This document shows positions 1-6,785 of a DNA stretch of 7,277 bases, piece by piece. The notes under the pieces are model-generated. The model was not told where the DNA came from. It searched no databases and was given only the letters and a program-made list of their open reading frames with translations. This stretch comes from an uncultured Solobacterium sp. (GTDB taxonomy: Bacteria; Bacillota_I; Bacilli_A; Erysipelotrichales; Erysipelotrichaceae), in NCBI GenBank assembly GCA_905235315.1, contig CAJOLG010000086.1:1-7277 (forward strand). The letters run 5' to 3'. Both the position numbers and the translations under genes were made by a program. Every line of letters starts with the position of its first letter. Position 1 is the first letter of the stretch.

Positions 1-22
1 ACACTGTGCCTTCATCACTTAT

Positions 23-1507
23 TCACGTTTGATCGCGCAGTTCCAGGTATTCTTCCAGCGTGTACTCCCCGTCGTTCATGCGGGGATCGCCCCAGACGCC
101 GACAATAACCTTACAGCGTTCACTGATCGTTTTCAGCTCTTCTTCCCGCAGGAGGCAGTTCAGCTGATAATAATAGGCCGTATCAATATTTCCTTCCGTG
201 TTTTCATTGCAGACCTGCAGGCTTCCCTGAAACACCGGGTCATCCGCGGATTTACGGTAGAACGCAGCAATCGCTTCTTTCCGTAAATCTTCCATCAGAG
301 TGAGCGCCTCGCTGCCCGTTTCCGCTTCTGTATTGTCGATAAAAAGCGAGAAGCTGACATGGGTCTCAGCAAACGCTCCCTTAATCGCCATTGGTTTTCC
401 AAGATCTTCATTTGAAACCTGCATATTGTAGTCATAACGGATGCCGGTGCCTCCGGTCAGGGAATAATTGTCTGCCATGCCGAAGCCGTGCGTTTTCCAC
501 ATCCCAAACATCAGGGCTGCGCAGAGCACTGCTTCTGCCGCAAAGATGCCGAGTGTCTTCGTATCCACCTTCAGCTTTCTGCGGTAGAGGAAGCCGGCTG
601 TGACATAGCATACCAGCAGGAGCACATACAGGACGATGAGCTCCGGACCAGGGTCCTTCATAAGAAAACTTCCGAACAGCAGCAGGAACATCACTGCATA
701 TAGATTGATTACCAGCGGATAACTCAGCGGATGATCCGAGATCTGTTCCGCACGTTCGGTCTGCCGCTCATCAAACTCCTTCCGGAGCGCAAACCATGCG
801 CAGACCAGGAATACCGCACAGAAGATCAGATGCAGCAGATTGAAATGCCGGTAAAGCCATCCGTTCATCGACAGCAGCGCTGAGAAATTATTGACAAGCA
901 TCCAGGCCGGGGAGAGGAATACAAACAGTTCTTCGGTTGTGCCGGCAGTTCCGCCTGCGACCATCTCCATGACGATCAGTTCTCCCGCGATGCTCGCAAA
1001 CAGCGGGAACATCGTATACGCCGCCATCATCACAATACCGTCAACGAAGTTGTTGCCAAGCAGGAACAGCACGCTGTTAACGGCAAGGAGCGTAATGACA
1101 AGGAATGCGGCATATCCCAGGATTGCCAGCACCCGGAGAACGGAAACATACGGCAGAGCATACAATATCCAGGCAATGACAGCCGTAATCAGGAAGTAGC
1201 CGAAGGCGATTCCAAACGCGAAGACAAGCGAGGTGATCCGCTGCTCTTTCCGGGAAACCGGAAGCGCAAAATACAGATCTGCACTGCTGCGCTTATGTAC
1301 AAACGAGAAGACAAGTACCGGCAGAAGATAGGTCAGAACGAGAGAAATCGCGATTGCCGCTTTACAGGCGGAATAAAACCCGGAACCCGGCGTAAGATTG
1401 ATGCCTGAGAGATTCCACATCAGTGAGACACAAACATATACCGCAAGGAAAAAGAGAATCAGGACCTTCCGTGTCCGGATCAGATATCTGAGATAATTCT
1501 TATTCAT
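23..1507 (-). CDS. ABC-2 type transporter permease with C-terminal soluble domain
   Basis: Membrane subunit that should pair with the ATPase encoded just upstream to form an ABC exporter in the cytoplasmic membrane; the substrate is unknown. From the chosen start it has 494 residues. I see about nine hydrophobic segments (near residues 14-31, 49-70, 93-118, 124-150, 155-180, 222-241, 264-283, 288-307, 318-337). The cytoplasmic motif LYFALPVSRKEQ (78-89) is typical of ABC-2 permeases of the YtrC/YtrD and bacitracin-type exporters. Residues 338-494 form a polar domain with no membrane segment. The ATG at 1507 is preferred over the in-frame ATG at 1573 because GGGAGG (1517-1522) lies 9 bases upstream and the start overlaps the ATPase stop by 8 bases, which suggests coupled translation. 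The longer start would put a charged, Cys-rich extension deep inside the ATPase gene. Family assignment is firm; function beyond export is inference. Confidence 0.88.
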   Translation of the reverse strand: MNKNYLRYLIRTRKVLILFFLAVYVCVSLMWNLSGINLTPGSGFYSACKAAIAISLVLTYLLPVLVFSFVHKRSSADLYFALPVSRKEQRITSLVFAFGIAFGYFLITAVIAWILYALPYVSVLRVLAILGYAAFLVITLLAVNSVLFLLGNNFVDGIVMMAAYTMFPLFASIAGELIVMEMVAGGTAGTTEELFVFLSPAWMLVNNFSALLSMNGWLYRHFNLLHLIFCAVFLVCAWFALRKEFDERQTERAEQISDHPLSYPLVINLYAVMFLLLFGSFLMKDPGPELIVLYVLLLVCYVTAGFLYRRKLKVDTKTLGIFAAEAVLCAALMFGMWKTHGFGMADNYSLTGGTGIRYDYNMQVSNEDLGKPMAIKGAFAETHVSFSLFIDNTEAETGSEALTLMEDLRKEAIAAFYRKSADDPVFQGSLQVCNENTEGNIDTAYYYQLNCLLREEELKTISERCKVIVGVWGDPRMNDGEYTLEEYLELRDQT

Positions 1508-2387
1508 GATTCTTTTCCTCCCGGTTTTCAAGTTCATAGATAAACAGTTCTTCAAACGTGACCGGCAGCACATCCAGCAGAAGCGGATGATGTTCCGTCA
1601 GCTTCGCACGGACTTCCGCTTCTTCTCCCCGGACAGCCATCTGCACAACACGTCCTTCACTGCGGTAATTCAGAATATCAAGATCATTGAACTCATCCCG
1701 GCTGACCTCTTCCGCAAAGGCGGCCTGATACTTGTTCACCATGCCCTTCTTTTCAATGAGATCGCCGTATTCACAGATCACGCCGTCTTCGAGAATTCCG
1801 AACGAATCACAGATATCTTCCAGTTCCCGCAGACTGTGGCTGGATATGATCACCGAAAGTTTTTCTTCTTCGACCCGTTCCGCAAGGAGGCGTTTGAACT
1901 GCAGGCGCGCCAGCGGTTCCAGTCCGTCATAGGCTTCATCAAGAAGCAATAGTTTCGGATGGGTGCACAGCGCAAAGAGAATGGATGCCCTGCGCTTCAT
2001 TCCCTTGGAGAAACCGGCAACCGGCTTTGCGGGATCCAGTTCAAACTCTTTACAGCAGCGGTCCATCAGCGCTTCATCAAAGTCATAAAGGGACTGATAC
2101 AGCTGCTTCATTGTATTGATGGTCGTACCGGGTTCGTAATACGCCTCATCCGAAACAAATGAGATGGATTTGCGGATCGCCGCATTCCGAAACGTATCCT
2201 CCCCTTCCAGCAGAATGGTACCGGAATCTGCTTTATAAACTCCGGCAATCAGCCGCAGCAGAGTCGATTTGCCTGCGCCGTTCACCCCAACGAGTCCGAA
2301 TACGGATCCGTCTTTGATATTCAGATTCAAATCCTTCAGAACCTGTTTTGATCCGAACGATTTACGTAACTGTTCAATCTTCAGCAT
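1500..2387 (-). CDS. ABC transporter ATP-binding protein (YtrB-like)
   Basis: Nucleotide-binding subunit that powers the neighbouring permease. It has 295 residues: an ABC domain (about 1-215) and a C-terminal extension of about 80 residues. Visible motifs are Walker A GVNGAGKST (34-42), signature FSKGMKRR (126-133), Walker B LLLLDE (146-151), D-loop region DGLEP (154-158) and the switch histidine in SSHS (H184). The Q-loop position reads FVSDEAYY, with D instead of the usual Gln, and the signature is SKGMK rather than LSGGQ; both variants are common in ABC-2 exporter ATPases linked to short GntR regulators. The start at 2387 is supported by GGAGAGG (2397-2403), 9 bases upstream, over the in-frame ATG at 2414. 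It overlaps the end of the gntR gene by 14 bases and the permease start by 8, so all three are probably made from one message. The exported substrate is not indicated; related systems act in cell-envelope antibiotic stress. Confidence 0.93.
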   Translation of the reverse strand: MLKIEQLRKSFGSKQVLKDLNLNIKDGSVFGLVGVNGAGKSTLLRLIAGVYKADSGTILLEGEDTFRNAAIRKSISFVSDEAYYEPGTTINTMKQLYQSLYDFDEALMDRCCKEFELDPAKPVAGFSKGMKRRASILFALCTHPKLLLLDEAYDGLEPLARLQFKRLLAERVEEEKLSVIISSHSLRELEDICDSFGILEDGVICEYGDLIEKKGMVNKYQAAFAEEVSRDEFNDLDILNYRSEGRVVQMAVRGEEAEVRAKLTEHHPLLLDVLPVTFEELFIYELENREEKNHE

Positions 2388-2742
2388 GTTCCTCTTCCTC
2401 TCCGTATAATTCATGGATCACTTCCAGCAGACGCTCTTTCGAAACGCCCTGATCCTTAAGCTGAACAACCGTATTCCACGCAAGATCATGCCGCGTTGTC
2501 TCGTTTTTCGGCTCAGCGACATAAACTCCTTTCTTCGGGAGGTTATACACATAGCCGTTCTTTTCCAGTTCGGTATATGCCCGCGCAACCGTATTGGGAT
2601 TGATTCCGTTTTCCGAGGCAAGCTGGCGGACCGACGGCAGACGGTCACCCGGTTTCAGAACTCCGGCTTCAATGAACCGCAGGATCTGTTCCTGAATCTG
2701 TACGTTGATCGGCAGTTTGCTTTGCAGGTTCAGCAGAAACAT
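2374..2742 (-). CDS. GntR family transcriptional regulator, YtrA subfamily
   Basis: A 122-residue DNA-binding regulator, probably the autorepressor of this exporter operon. An N-terminal winged helix-turn-helix (about 10-75) contains the GntR signature PGDRLPSVRQLA (31-42) followed by GINPNTVARAYTELEKNGYV (46-65) and the wing KKGVYV (70-75). The C-terminal region is only about 40 residues (85-112, helical, then an acidic tail), too short for an effector-binding domain. That is the layout of the YtrA subfamily, which usually sits beside ABC transporter genes, as here. The start at 2742 is chosen over the in-frame ATG at 2793 because GGAGG (2750-2754) lies 7 bases upstream. The longer start has no ribosome binding site and its extra residues (a LIQ/LIH repeat) are encoded by the promoter repeats. 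How the protein senses its signal is unknown. Confidence 0.93.
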   Translation of the reverse strand: MFLLNLQSKLPINVQIQEQILRFIEAGVLKPGDRLPSVRQLASENGINPNTVARAYTELEKNGYVYNLPKKGVYVAEPKNETTRHDLAWNTVVQLKDQGVSKERLLEVIHELYGEEEEHAED

Positions 2743-2749
2743 TTCGCCC

Positions 2750-2754
2750 CCTCC
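2750..2754 (-). promoter_or_regulatory. Shine-Dalgarno site of gntR
   Basis: GGAGG, inside a longer G-run, ends 7 bases before the ATG at 2742. It decides the start of the regulator gene against the upstream in-frame ATG at 2793, which has no such site. Confidence 0.85.
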
Positions 2755-2757
2755 AAT

Positions 2758-2789
2758 CTGTATTAACTGTATTAAGTGTATCAACTGTA
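2758..2789. repeat. Tandem 9-base repeat, candidate GntR operator
   Basis: On the + strand the unit CTGTATTAA occurs at 2758-2766 and 2767-2775, followed by the variant GTGTATCAA at 2776-2784 and a partial CTGTA at 2785-2789. The array sits between the gntR ribosome binding site and the -35 box and covers the putative -10 and the expected start of transcription, as expected for a repressor site. YtrA-type regulators are known to bind boxes built on AGTGTA/TACACT; AGTGTA occurs here at 2775-2780. A well-separated inverted pair of that box is not seen, so binding by this GntR protein is an inference from position and half-site similarity. Confidence 0.6.
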
Positions 2790-2803
2790 CCATACGCCGT
2801 CAA
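2775..2803 (-). promoter_or_regulatory. Sigma-A type promoter of the gntR-ABC operon
   Basis: On the minus strand TTGACG (2798-2803, five of six matches to the -35 consensus) is followed after exactly 17 bases by TACACT (2775-2780, four of six to the -10). Transcription would begin near 2768, leaving a leader of about 25 bases before the gntR ATG that contains its ribosome binding site. The -10 lies within the tandem repeat array, so a bound repressor would block it. Confidence 0.6.
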
Positions 2804-2837
2804 GGAGACGGAATTATCGTTTTAGAATCCGCTGCAG

Positions 2838-2881
2838 GACCGTCATCCGTTCTTTGACACAGCACGAAACGGATTCCGGTC
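2838..2881. repeat. Imperfect inverted repeat in the intergenic region
   Basis: GACCG-TC-ATCCGTT (2838-2851) faces AACGGAT-TC-CGGTC (2868-2881). That is 12 base pairs interrupted by a symmetric 2x2 mismatch, around a 16-base loop. No T-run follows on either strand, so it does not look like an intrinsic terminator. It lies between the terminator of the sugar operon and the -35 of the gntR promoter. It could be a protein-binding site or a folded RNA element; neither is shown. Confidence 0.5.
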
Positions 2882-2926
2882 ATCTGTGATCGGAAGTCTT
2901 CCCTTTTACTTATCCCCTTCATAACA

Positions 2927-2982
2927 GAGAAAAAATAATAAAAGCGATGCGGTCACTTCCATGCCGGAAGATACCGCACCGC
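2927..2982 (-). terminator. Rho-independent terminator of the sugar operon
   Basis: In the minus-strand transcript a 10-pair GC-rich stem is formed by bases 2973-2982 and 2944-2953 (nine Watson-Crick pairs and one G-U). It is followed inward by a 2x2 internal loop and a second 5-pair stem (2966-2970 with 2956-2960) closed by a 5-base loop. Immediately after the stem the transcript reads UUUUAUUAUUUUUUCUC. The stem begins 28 bases after the stop of the RmlD-like gene, so it closes that operon and separates it from gntR. Confidence 0.9.
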
Positions 2983-3010
2983 ATTCTTTATTTGTATGAA
3001 AACGGGGTTC

Positions 3011-3877
3011 TTACCGCCAGCCGAACTCTTTGAGACAGCGGTCAAGATCTTCTTCGACGGTACCGAAGTCCATCCCGAATTCCTTCATCTTATCTGTGTT
3101 CAGCCGGTAGTCGCGGAAGCGGTCCGCATACCGTTCATTGTCCGGCAGGATGTATGTGCTGATCTCCTCCTCGGAATACCCGAGTTCCTTCGCAATCCAG
3201 ACACAGAGATCATAGGTGGTTCGGTTGTTTTCCGATGAGACATGATAGGTTCCGTCCGGAAGCGCAAGGATCGTTTCAAAATTCTCCGCCAGATGCATGA
3301 CATAGGTCATTCCGCGCTGTTCATTCGGAGTAAACGCTGCGGGCGTCTTTGTGCGCAGCGCATTCCAGGTGCGCATCAGAAAATTGGAACTTGGCTTCAC
3401 GCCGGGCATCGCCATGCCGAACATTGAGGAAAGCCGAAGAATGATATAGTCCTTCGCATTGGCATTGAGCCAGTTTTCCACTTCGATCTTCTGATTTCCG
3501 TAATTCGTGACACAGCTGACCGGATCGTCTTCTTTGAACGGTCCGCTTTCCGTCTTCCCGTTGAAGACCTGTTCGGTTGAGATAAAGAGAAACTTCGCGC
3601 CTTTTGCCTTCGCCGCTTCCGCTGCCTGTACAGCGCTCTCCACATTCACCGCATGGGAGAGTTCCGGATTGTTTGCGCAGAACTCCGTCTGGGCGTTTGC
3701 GGCGGTATGCACAATTGCGTCAAATTCCTGTTCCATAAGATACGGAGCTACTGTGTCCGGTTTTGAAAAATCGATCTCTTTTCTTGTCACATTCACAAAC
3801 TCAAAACGATCGCTGTTATACTGCCGGATCGCAGAGGCGATAAAGCCGTTGGCTCCCGTAAGGATAATCCGTTTCAT
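3011..3877 (-). CDS. RmlD-like NAD(P)-dependent sugar reductase/epimerase (extended SDR)
   Basis: A 288-residue soluble oxidoreductase of the extended short-chain dehydrogenase family, closest in appearance to dTDP-4-dehydrorhamnose reductase (RmlD) type proteins. The N-terminal Rossmann motif is TGANGFIAS (7-15), a GxxGxxA form of the usual GxxGxxG. The strand motif FLFISTEQVFNGK (97-109) and the catalytic YxxxK pair Y126/K130 in NYGNQK are present, so it should be active. The C-terminal part binds the substrate in this family and includes DRFRDYRLNTDKM (252-264). It is last in an operon with a sugar isomerase and a carbohydrate kinase and has no nucleotide-sugar genes around it, so I infer a role on a free or phosphorylated catabolic sugar rather than rhamnose synthesis. 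The start at 3877 is chosen because AAGGAG (3885-3890) lies 7 bases upstream; the in-frame ATG at 3895 has no well-placed site. The gap to the preceding gene is 14 bases. The substrate is unknown. Confidence 0.85.
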   Translation of the reverse strand: MKRIILTGANGFIASAIRQYNSDRFEFVNVTRKEIDFSKPDTVAPYLMEQEFDAIVHTAANAQTEFCANNPELSHAVNVESAVQAAEAAKAKGAKFLFISTEQVFNGKTESGPFKEDDPVSCVTNYGNQKIEVENWLNANAKDYIILRLSSMFGMAMPGVKPSSNFLMRTWNALRTKTPAAFTPNEQRGMTYVMHLAENFETILALPDGTYHVSSENNRTTYDLCVWIAKELGYSEEEISTYILPDNERYADRFRDYRLNTDKMKEFGMDFGTVEEDLDRCLKEFGWR

Positions 3878-3891
3878 CCGTTTTCTCCTTT

Positions 3892-5244
3892 TCATTCAAT
3901 CACTTCGCACTCCCAGCCGAATACCTTGGCAATCTGAACGATCTTTGCCTTCTGCTTTCCGACGATGATCATCTGATGGTGAGACGGAAGTTCTTCCATC
4001 ACCTTTTCACCGTTTTGATAGTGAAGCAGGGTTGCGTTCAGCGAATCGGTATCCGGGAACTGGACAAATTTCTCAATCTCACCCGGGATGACCGTGATCT
4101 TGTCAAAGGACGGGTTGATCTTTGCGAGCACCATGTCGCCGACCGGCAGTTCACAGTCAACCATCGTTGCTTTTTCATTGACGATCGCAAGCACCTTCGG
4201 CATGAGTTTCCATTTACAGCCGCAGAATGCGCGGGGCGCGAATCCCGCATAGCCGCAATGTACGCCAAGCGCATGATTCTCCGGTTCTTCCACATCCGGG
4301 AATTTATCGATCCGCTCATGGAAGATCGCCGCCTGGCCGACCAGGAACGGATAGATATTTGTCATCTGAATCGGTGCTTCCAGCGAACGGTACAGAATAT
4401 AGGTGGAAAGCAGCGTCAGCGTATCGCCTTCACAGCACCAGATAATGCCGTATTTTTCAAACAGGCGGTTCCAGATCGTGCACGGGGTGGTCTTTGAATA
4501 CATGGACTCATTCAGGCAGTTGGCACCGATGCCGTCCACTCCCCCGAGTTCATCGATCTTCTCGCAGATCGCAAGGTACAGCTGACCGATCAGCGTCTTT
4601 TGCTCATCGGTGACCCGCTCATCGCACGGCAGCTCCCAGGAGTTGAACTCTTCCAGCGCCGCAGCGGGATCGATTTCATCTGCCCGTTGGTTGACTGCTT
4701 TCCAGCTGCTGTAGATCATCTTAATGCCGAAGACCCGTTCCATGGTCTCCGTGCATTCCTTCTCCCACCAGTAGAACCGTTTGAAGATATACGCCTGCAT
4801 GCCTTCTCCCGGATCATCCTGAAACATCAGGAATTTTGCGCCGTTCAGATGACTCTTTGCGGCAAGCGCGCGGAAGATGACTTTGCCGAGTTCGACATCA
4901 TACGGGGAGAATACATTCAGACCGGCGCTGCGCATATAGCTGATCAGCTCCCAGTCCCACATATCAACCGTGCCGAAGCGCGAGGTGATCACAAGGATCG
5001 GCTTGTCATAGGCTTTGTATGCGTCCTTGTAGTGATAACCTGCGCCGATCATCTGCGGAAAGAGAATCGCATCGCATTCCGGAATCGGATCCCCGACAAT
5101 CACGGTATCCAGAAACTCCGCAACATCTCCGTACAGTTCCTTCAGCTTTCCAAGCTGTTCTTCATACTCGCCCTGTTCCCGTTCATTCGCTTCCTTAAAC
5201 CGGAGCGGGACGACACAGGCTTTCAGTGCTTTTACCTTTTCCAT
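3892..5244 (-). CDS. L-fucose/L-arabinose isomerase superfamily-like protein
   Basis: A 450-residue protein that I assign to the FucI/AraA-like ketol isomerase superfamily from its overall layout: an N-terminal alpha/beta part with 'which target' type motifs (ILFPQMIGAGYHYKD, 60-74; PILVITSRFGTVDMW, 82-96), a middle domain, and a C-terminal beta domain. Candidate metal or catalytic residues are E272 in CCEGDTLT (270-277), H329 in GVHCGYAGFAPR (327-338) and H422/H423 in LPSHHQMIIVG (419-429). These resemble the metal-binding Glu/His residues of the superfamily by position, not by alignment. It is much shorter than FucI (about 590 residues) and somewhat shorter than AraA (about 500), so it is probably a distinct subfamily with a different substrate. 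The likely reaction is aldose-ketose isomerisation of the sugar handled by the adjacent kinase. AGGAG (5252-5256) lies 7 bases before the ATG, inside the end of the kinase gene; the gap between the two genes is 2 bases. Confidence 0.72.
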   Translation of the reverse strand: MEKVKALKACVVPLRFKEANEREQGEYEEQLGKLKELYGDVAEFLDTVIVGDPIPECDAILFPQMIGAGYHYKDAYKAYDKPILVITSRFGTVDMWDWELISYMRSAGLNVFSPYDVELGKVIFRALAAKSHLNGAKFLMFQDDPGEGMQAYIFKRFYWWEKECTETMERVFGIKMIYSSWKAVNQRADEIDPAAALEEFNSWELPCDERVTDEQKTLIGQLYLAICEKIDELGGVDGIGANCLNESMYSKTTPCTIWNRLFEKYGIIWCCEGDTLTLLSTYILYRSLEAPIQMTNIYPFLVGQAAIFHERIDKFPDVEEPENHALGVHCGYAGFAPRAFCGCKWKLMPKVLAIVNEKATMVDCELPVGDMVLAKINPSFDKITVIPGEIEKFVQFPDTDSLNATLLHYQNGEKVMEELPSHHQMIIVGKQKAKIVQIAKVFGWECEVIE

Positions 5245-5246
5245 GC

Positions 5247-6785
5247 TTATTCTCCTGTTCCCTTCTGAATCTCACGGCACAGCGGCGTCAGAATGCCGAT
5301 GTACCGGTTGTAACGTTCCTGCAGTGTGTCATAGACTGCGCGTTTTGACGGATCCGGCTCAAACCGTTTTTGAACATGGATGCGCGCCTTCGAATAGGCT
5401 TCAAGATCATCGATCAGGCCGATTCCTTTTGCGCCGAGCAGACACGCACCCCAGAGTGCGGGATCCGTGCGGTCCAGCGTTTCCACCGGCATGCCGAGCA
5501 CATCCGCGTAAATCTGCGCCGAAATTTCCGAATTCGCACCGCCGCCGATCATTCGGATCGCATCACGGCCGTTGAACTGCGGATACTTCGCATTCATCCG
5601 TTCAATCGCGGTCTTCAGCGCAAAGGCAAAGCTTTCGGTGATCGCCCGGTAGAAATGGGCTGGGGTATGAGACCAGGTCTGTCCCATAAAGACCCCGCGC
5701 AGGTCGCCGTTGAACGGCATGACGGTTCCGCCCAGCATCCCGACCGCAAACAGTCCTTCAGAGCCCGGCGAAATCTCTGCCATCTCCCTGTCCATGCGTT
5801 CATAGGCTTCCCGAAGCGTTTCATTCTCTTCCTGATAGAAATTACTGATAAACCACTCCTGGGTGATGCCGGAGCCCGGCATATAGTAATGCGCGCAGAA
5901 GCTTCCTGTCGTGCTTCCGTTGAGCATATCGTATCCGCGCTCTTCATGATCCGGCTCATACGTATCTGTCATACAGCTCACTGCGCCGAAGGAAGCCGCT
6001 TCAAACAGCATCTCCCCCGGTGCGAGGTTCGCCGCTCCGGTGCAGCCTGCGATCTTGTCACCGGCTCCGCTGACAAGCGGAATCCCGGCGGGAAGACCGA
6101 TCTTCTCCGCTGCAGCGTTGGAAAGATGCGTCACCACATCCGAAGATTCGACGATCTTCGGAAGCAGGGACATATCCATCCCGAGCTCTTCACAGATTTT
6201 CTCAGACCAGCAGCGGTGCTTCACATCCGCAAGTCCGGTCCATGTGATCAAAGAGCCGTCAATGACCGCCTCTTCAATCGGCAGTTCCCCAAGCCGGCCG
6301 ATCACAAACCCGCTGATCATCAGATACTTTGCGATCCGTTTCGCTTCTTCCGGAAATTCATTTTTAAACCATTCATACTTGGAAGAAAACAGCGGGCTGT
6401 TGGTGCCGGAAATTTCATAGAAATCATCTGCGAATTTCGCATTCTGTGCTTCGGCATACGGAACATAGCGGGTATCGATCGAGCAGGACCAGCCCGTCAC
6501 ATCGTTCCAGTCTTTATCCACACCCATGAAGCCTGCCATCTGGCCGGTAAAGCCGATCACCGCGATGTTTTCGGCTTCCTCCTTCAGCTGTCTGACCGCA
6601 GCTTTCATACAGCGCTCCACGGCATCCATCAGATCTTCCCCGTGCTGAATAAACTGCCCGGGTCCGGGAGATTCGCTTTTTACGGCTTCCTTTGTGACAA
6701 CGCGTTCGTTTCCCTGCAGATCAAAGACCCCTGCTTTGATAAAGCTCGTGCCGAGGTCAATTGCCATCAGAAGATGATCTTTCAT
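5247..6785 (-). CDS. FGGY-family carbohydrate kinase (xylulokinase-like)
   Basis: A 512-residue cytoplasmic kinase that transfers phosphate from ATP to a sugar, probably a ketose or polyol. FGGY_N: phosphate-binding loop AIDLGTSFIKAGVFD (8-22), TGQMAGFMGVD (80-90), substrate-contact region GWSCSIDTR (98-106, D104 and R106), and the catalytic Asp D243 in GAGDKIAGCTGA (240-251). FGGY_C: MIGGGANSEISAQIYADVLG (412-431), the ATP-side family motif, followed by DPALWGACLLGA (441-452). Length is normal for the family. Xylulokinases usually have GQMHG where this has GQMAG, so the substrate may not be xylulose. The start at 6785 has GGAG (6791-6794) 5 bases upstream and its ATG overlaps the TGA of the dehydrogenase gene (ATGA, 6782-6785), which indicates translational coupling. 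The alternative start at M7 would sit too close to the phosphate loop. It shares the operon with a sugar isomerase-like protein 2 bases downstream. Confidence 0.93.
   Translation of the reverse strand: MKDHLLMAIDLGTSFIKAGVFDLQGNERVVTKEAVKSESPGPGQFIQHGEDLMDAVERCMKAAVRQLKEEAENIAVIGFTGQMAGFMGVDKDWNDVTGWSCSIDTRYVPYAEAQNAKFADDFYEISGTNSPLFSSKYEWFKNEFPEEAKRIAKYLMISGFVIGRLGELPIEEAVIDGSLITWTGLADVKHRCWSEKICEELGMDMSLLPKIVESSDVVTHLSNAAAEKIGLPAGIPLVSGAGDKIAGCTGAANLAPGEMLFEAASFGAVSCMTDTYEPDHEERGYDMLNGSTTGSFCAHYYMPGSGITQEWFISNFYQEENETLREAYERMDREMAEISPGSEGLFAVGMLGGTVMPFNGDLRGVFMGQTWSHTPAHFYRAITESFAFALKTAIERMNAKYPQFNGRDAIRMIGGGANSEISAQIYADVLGMPVETLDRTDPALWGACLLGAKGIGLIDDLEAYSKARIHVQKRFEPDPSKRAVYDTLQERYNRYIGILTPLCREIQKGTGE

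Larger units (their letters stand above)
2743..3010. other. Intergenic region between the two operons
   Basis: This 268-base gap holds, from high to low coordinates: the terminator of the sugar operon (2927-2982), an 11-base palindrome GGAAGTCTTCC (2892-2902), the larger inverted repeat (2838-2881), the gntR promoter (2775-2803) and its tandem repeats (2758-2789). I see no convincing gene in it: the 40-codon frame starting at 2922 on the minus strand has no ribosome binding site. Confidence 0.7.

Noticed and set aside
1..22. Possible start of another minus-strand gene (ATG at 15-13) after the permease
   Set aside because: Only five codons fall in the window and there is no clear ribosome binding site, so it cannot be told from chance.
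2743..2793. Longer gntR start at 2793
   Set aside because: The extension is encoded by the promoter repeats and -10 box, and lacks a ribosome binding site; the ATG at 2742 has GGAGG at ideal spacing.
2838..2881. Inverted repeat as a second terminator
   Set aside because: Neither strand has a T-run directly after the stem, and the real terminator with a T-tract is at 2927-2982.
2800..2922. Minus-strand 40-codon frame in the intergenic region
   Set aside because: It begins right after the terminator T-tract with no ribosome binding site, and covers the large inverted repeat; there is no sign of coding selection.
4600..5268. Open frame of 222 codons on the + strand
   Set aside because: Antisense to the isomerase-like gene, which has a strong ribosome binding site and tight operon spacing; the + frame has no coherent motifs.
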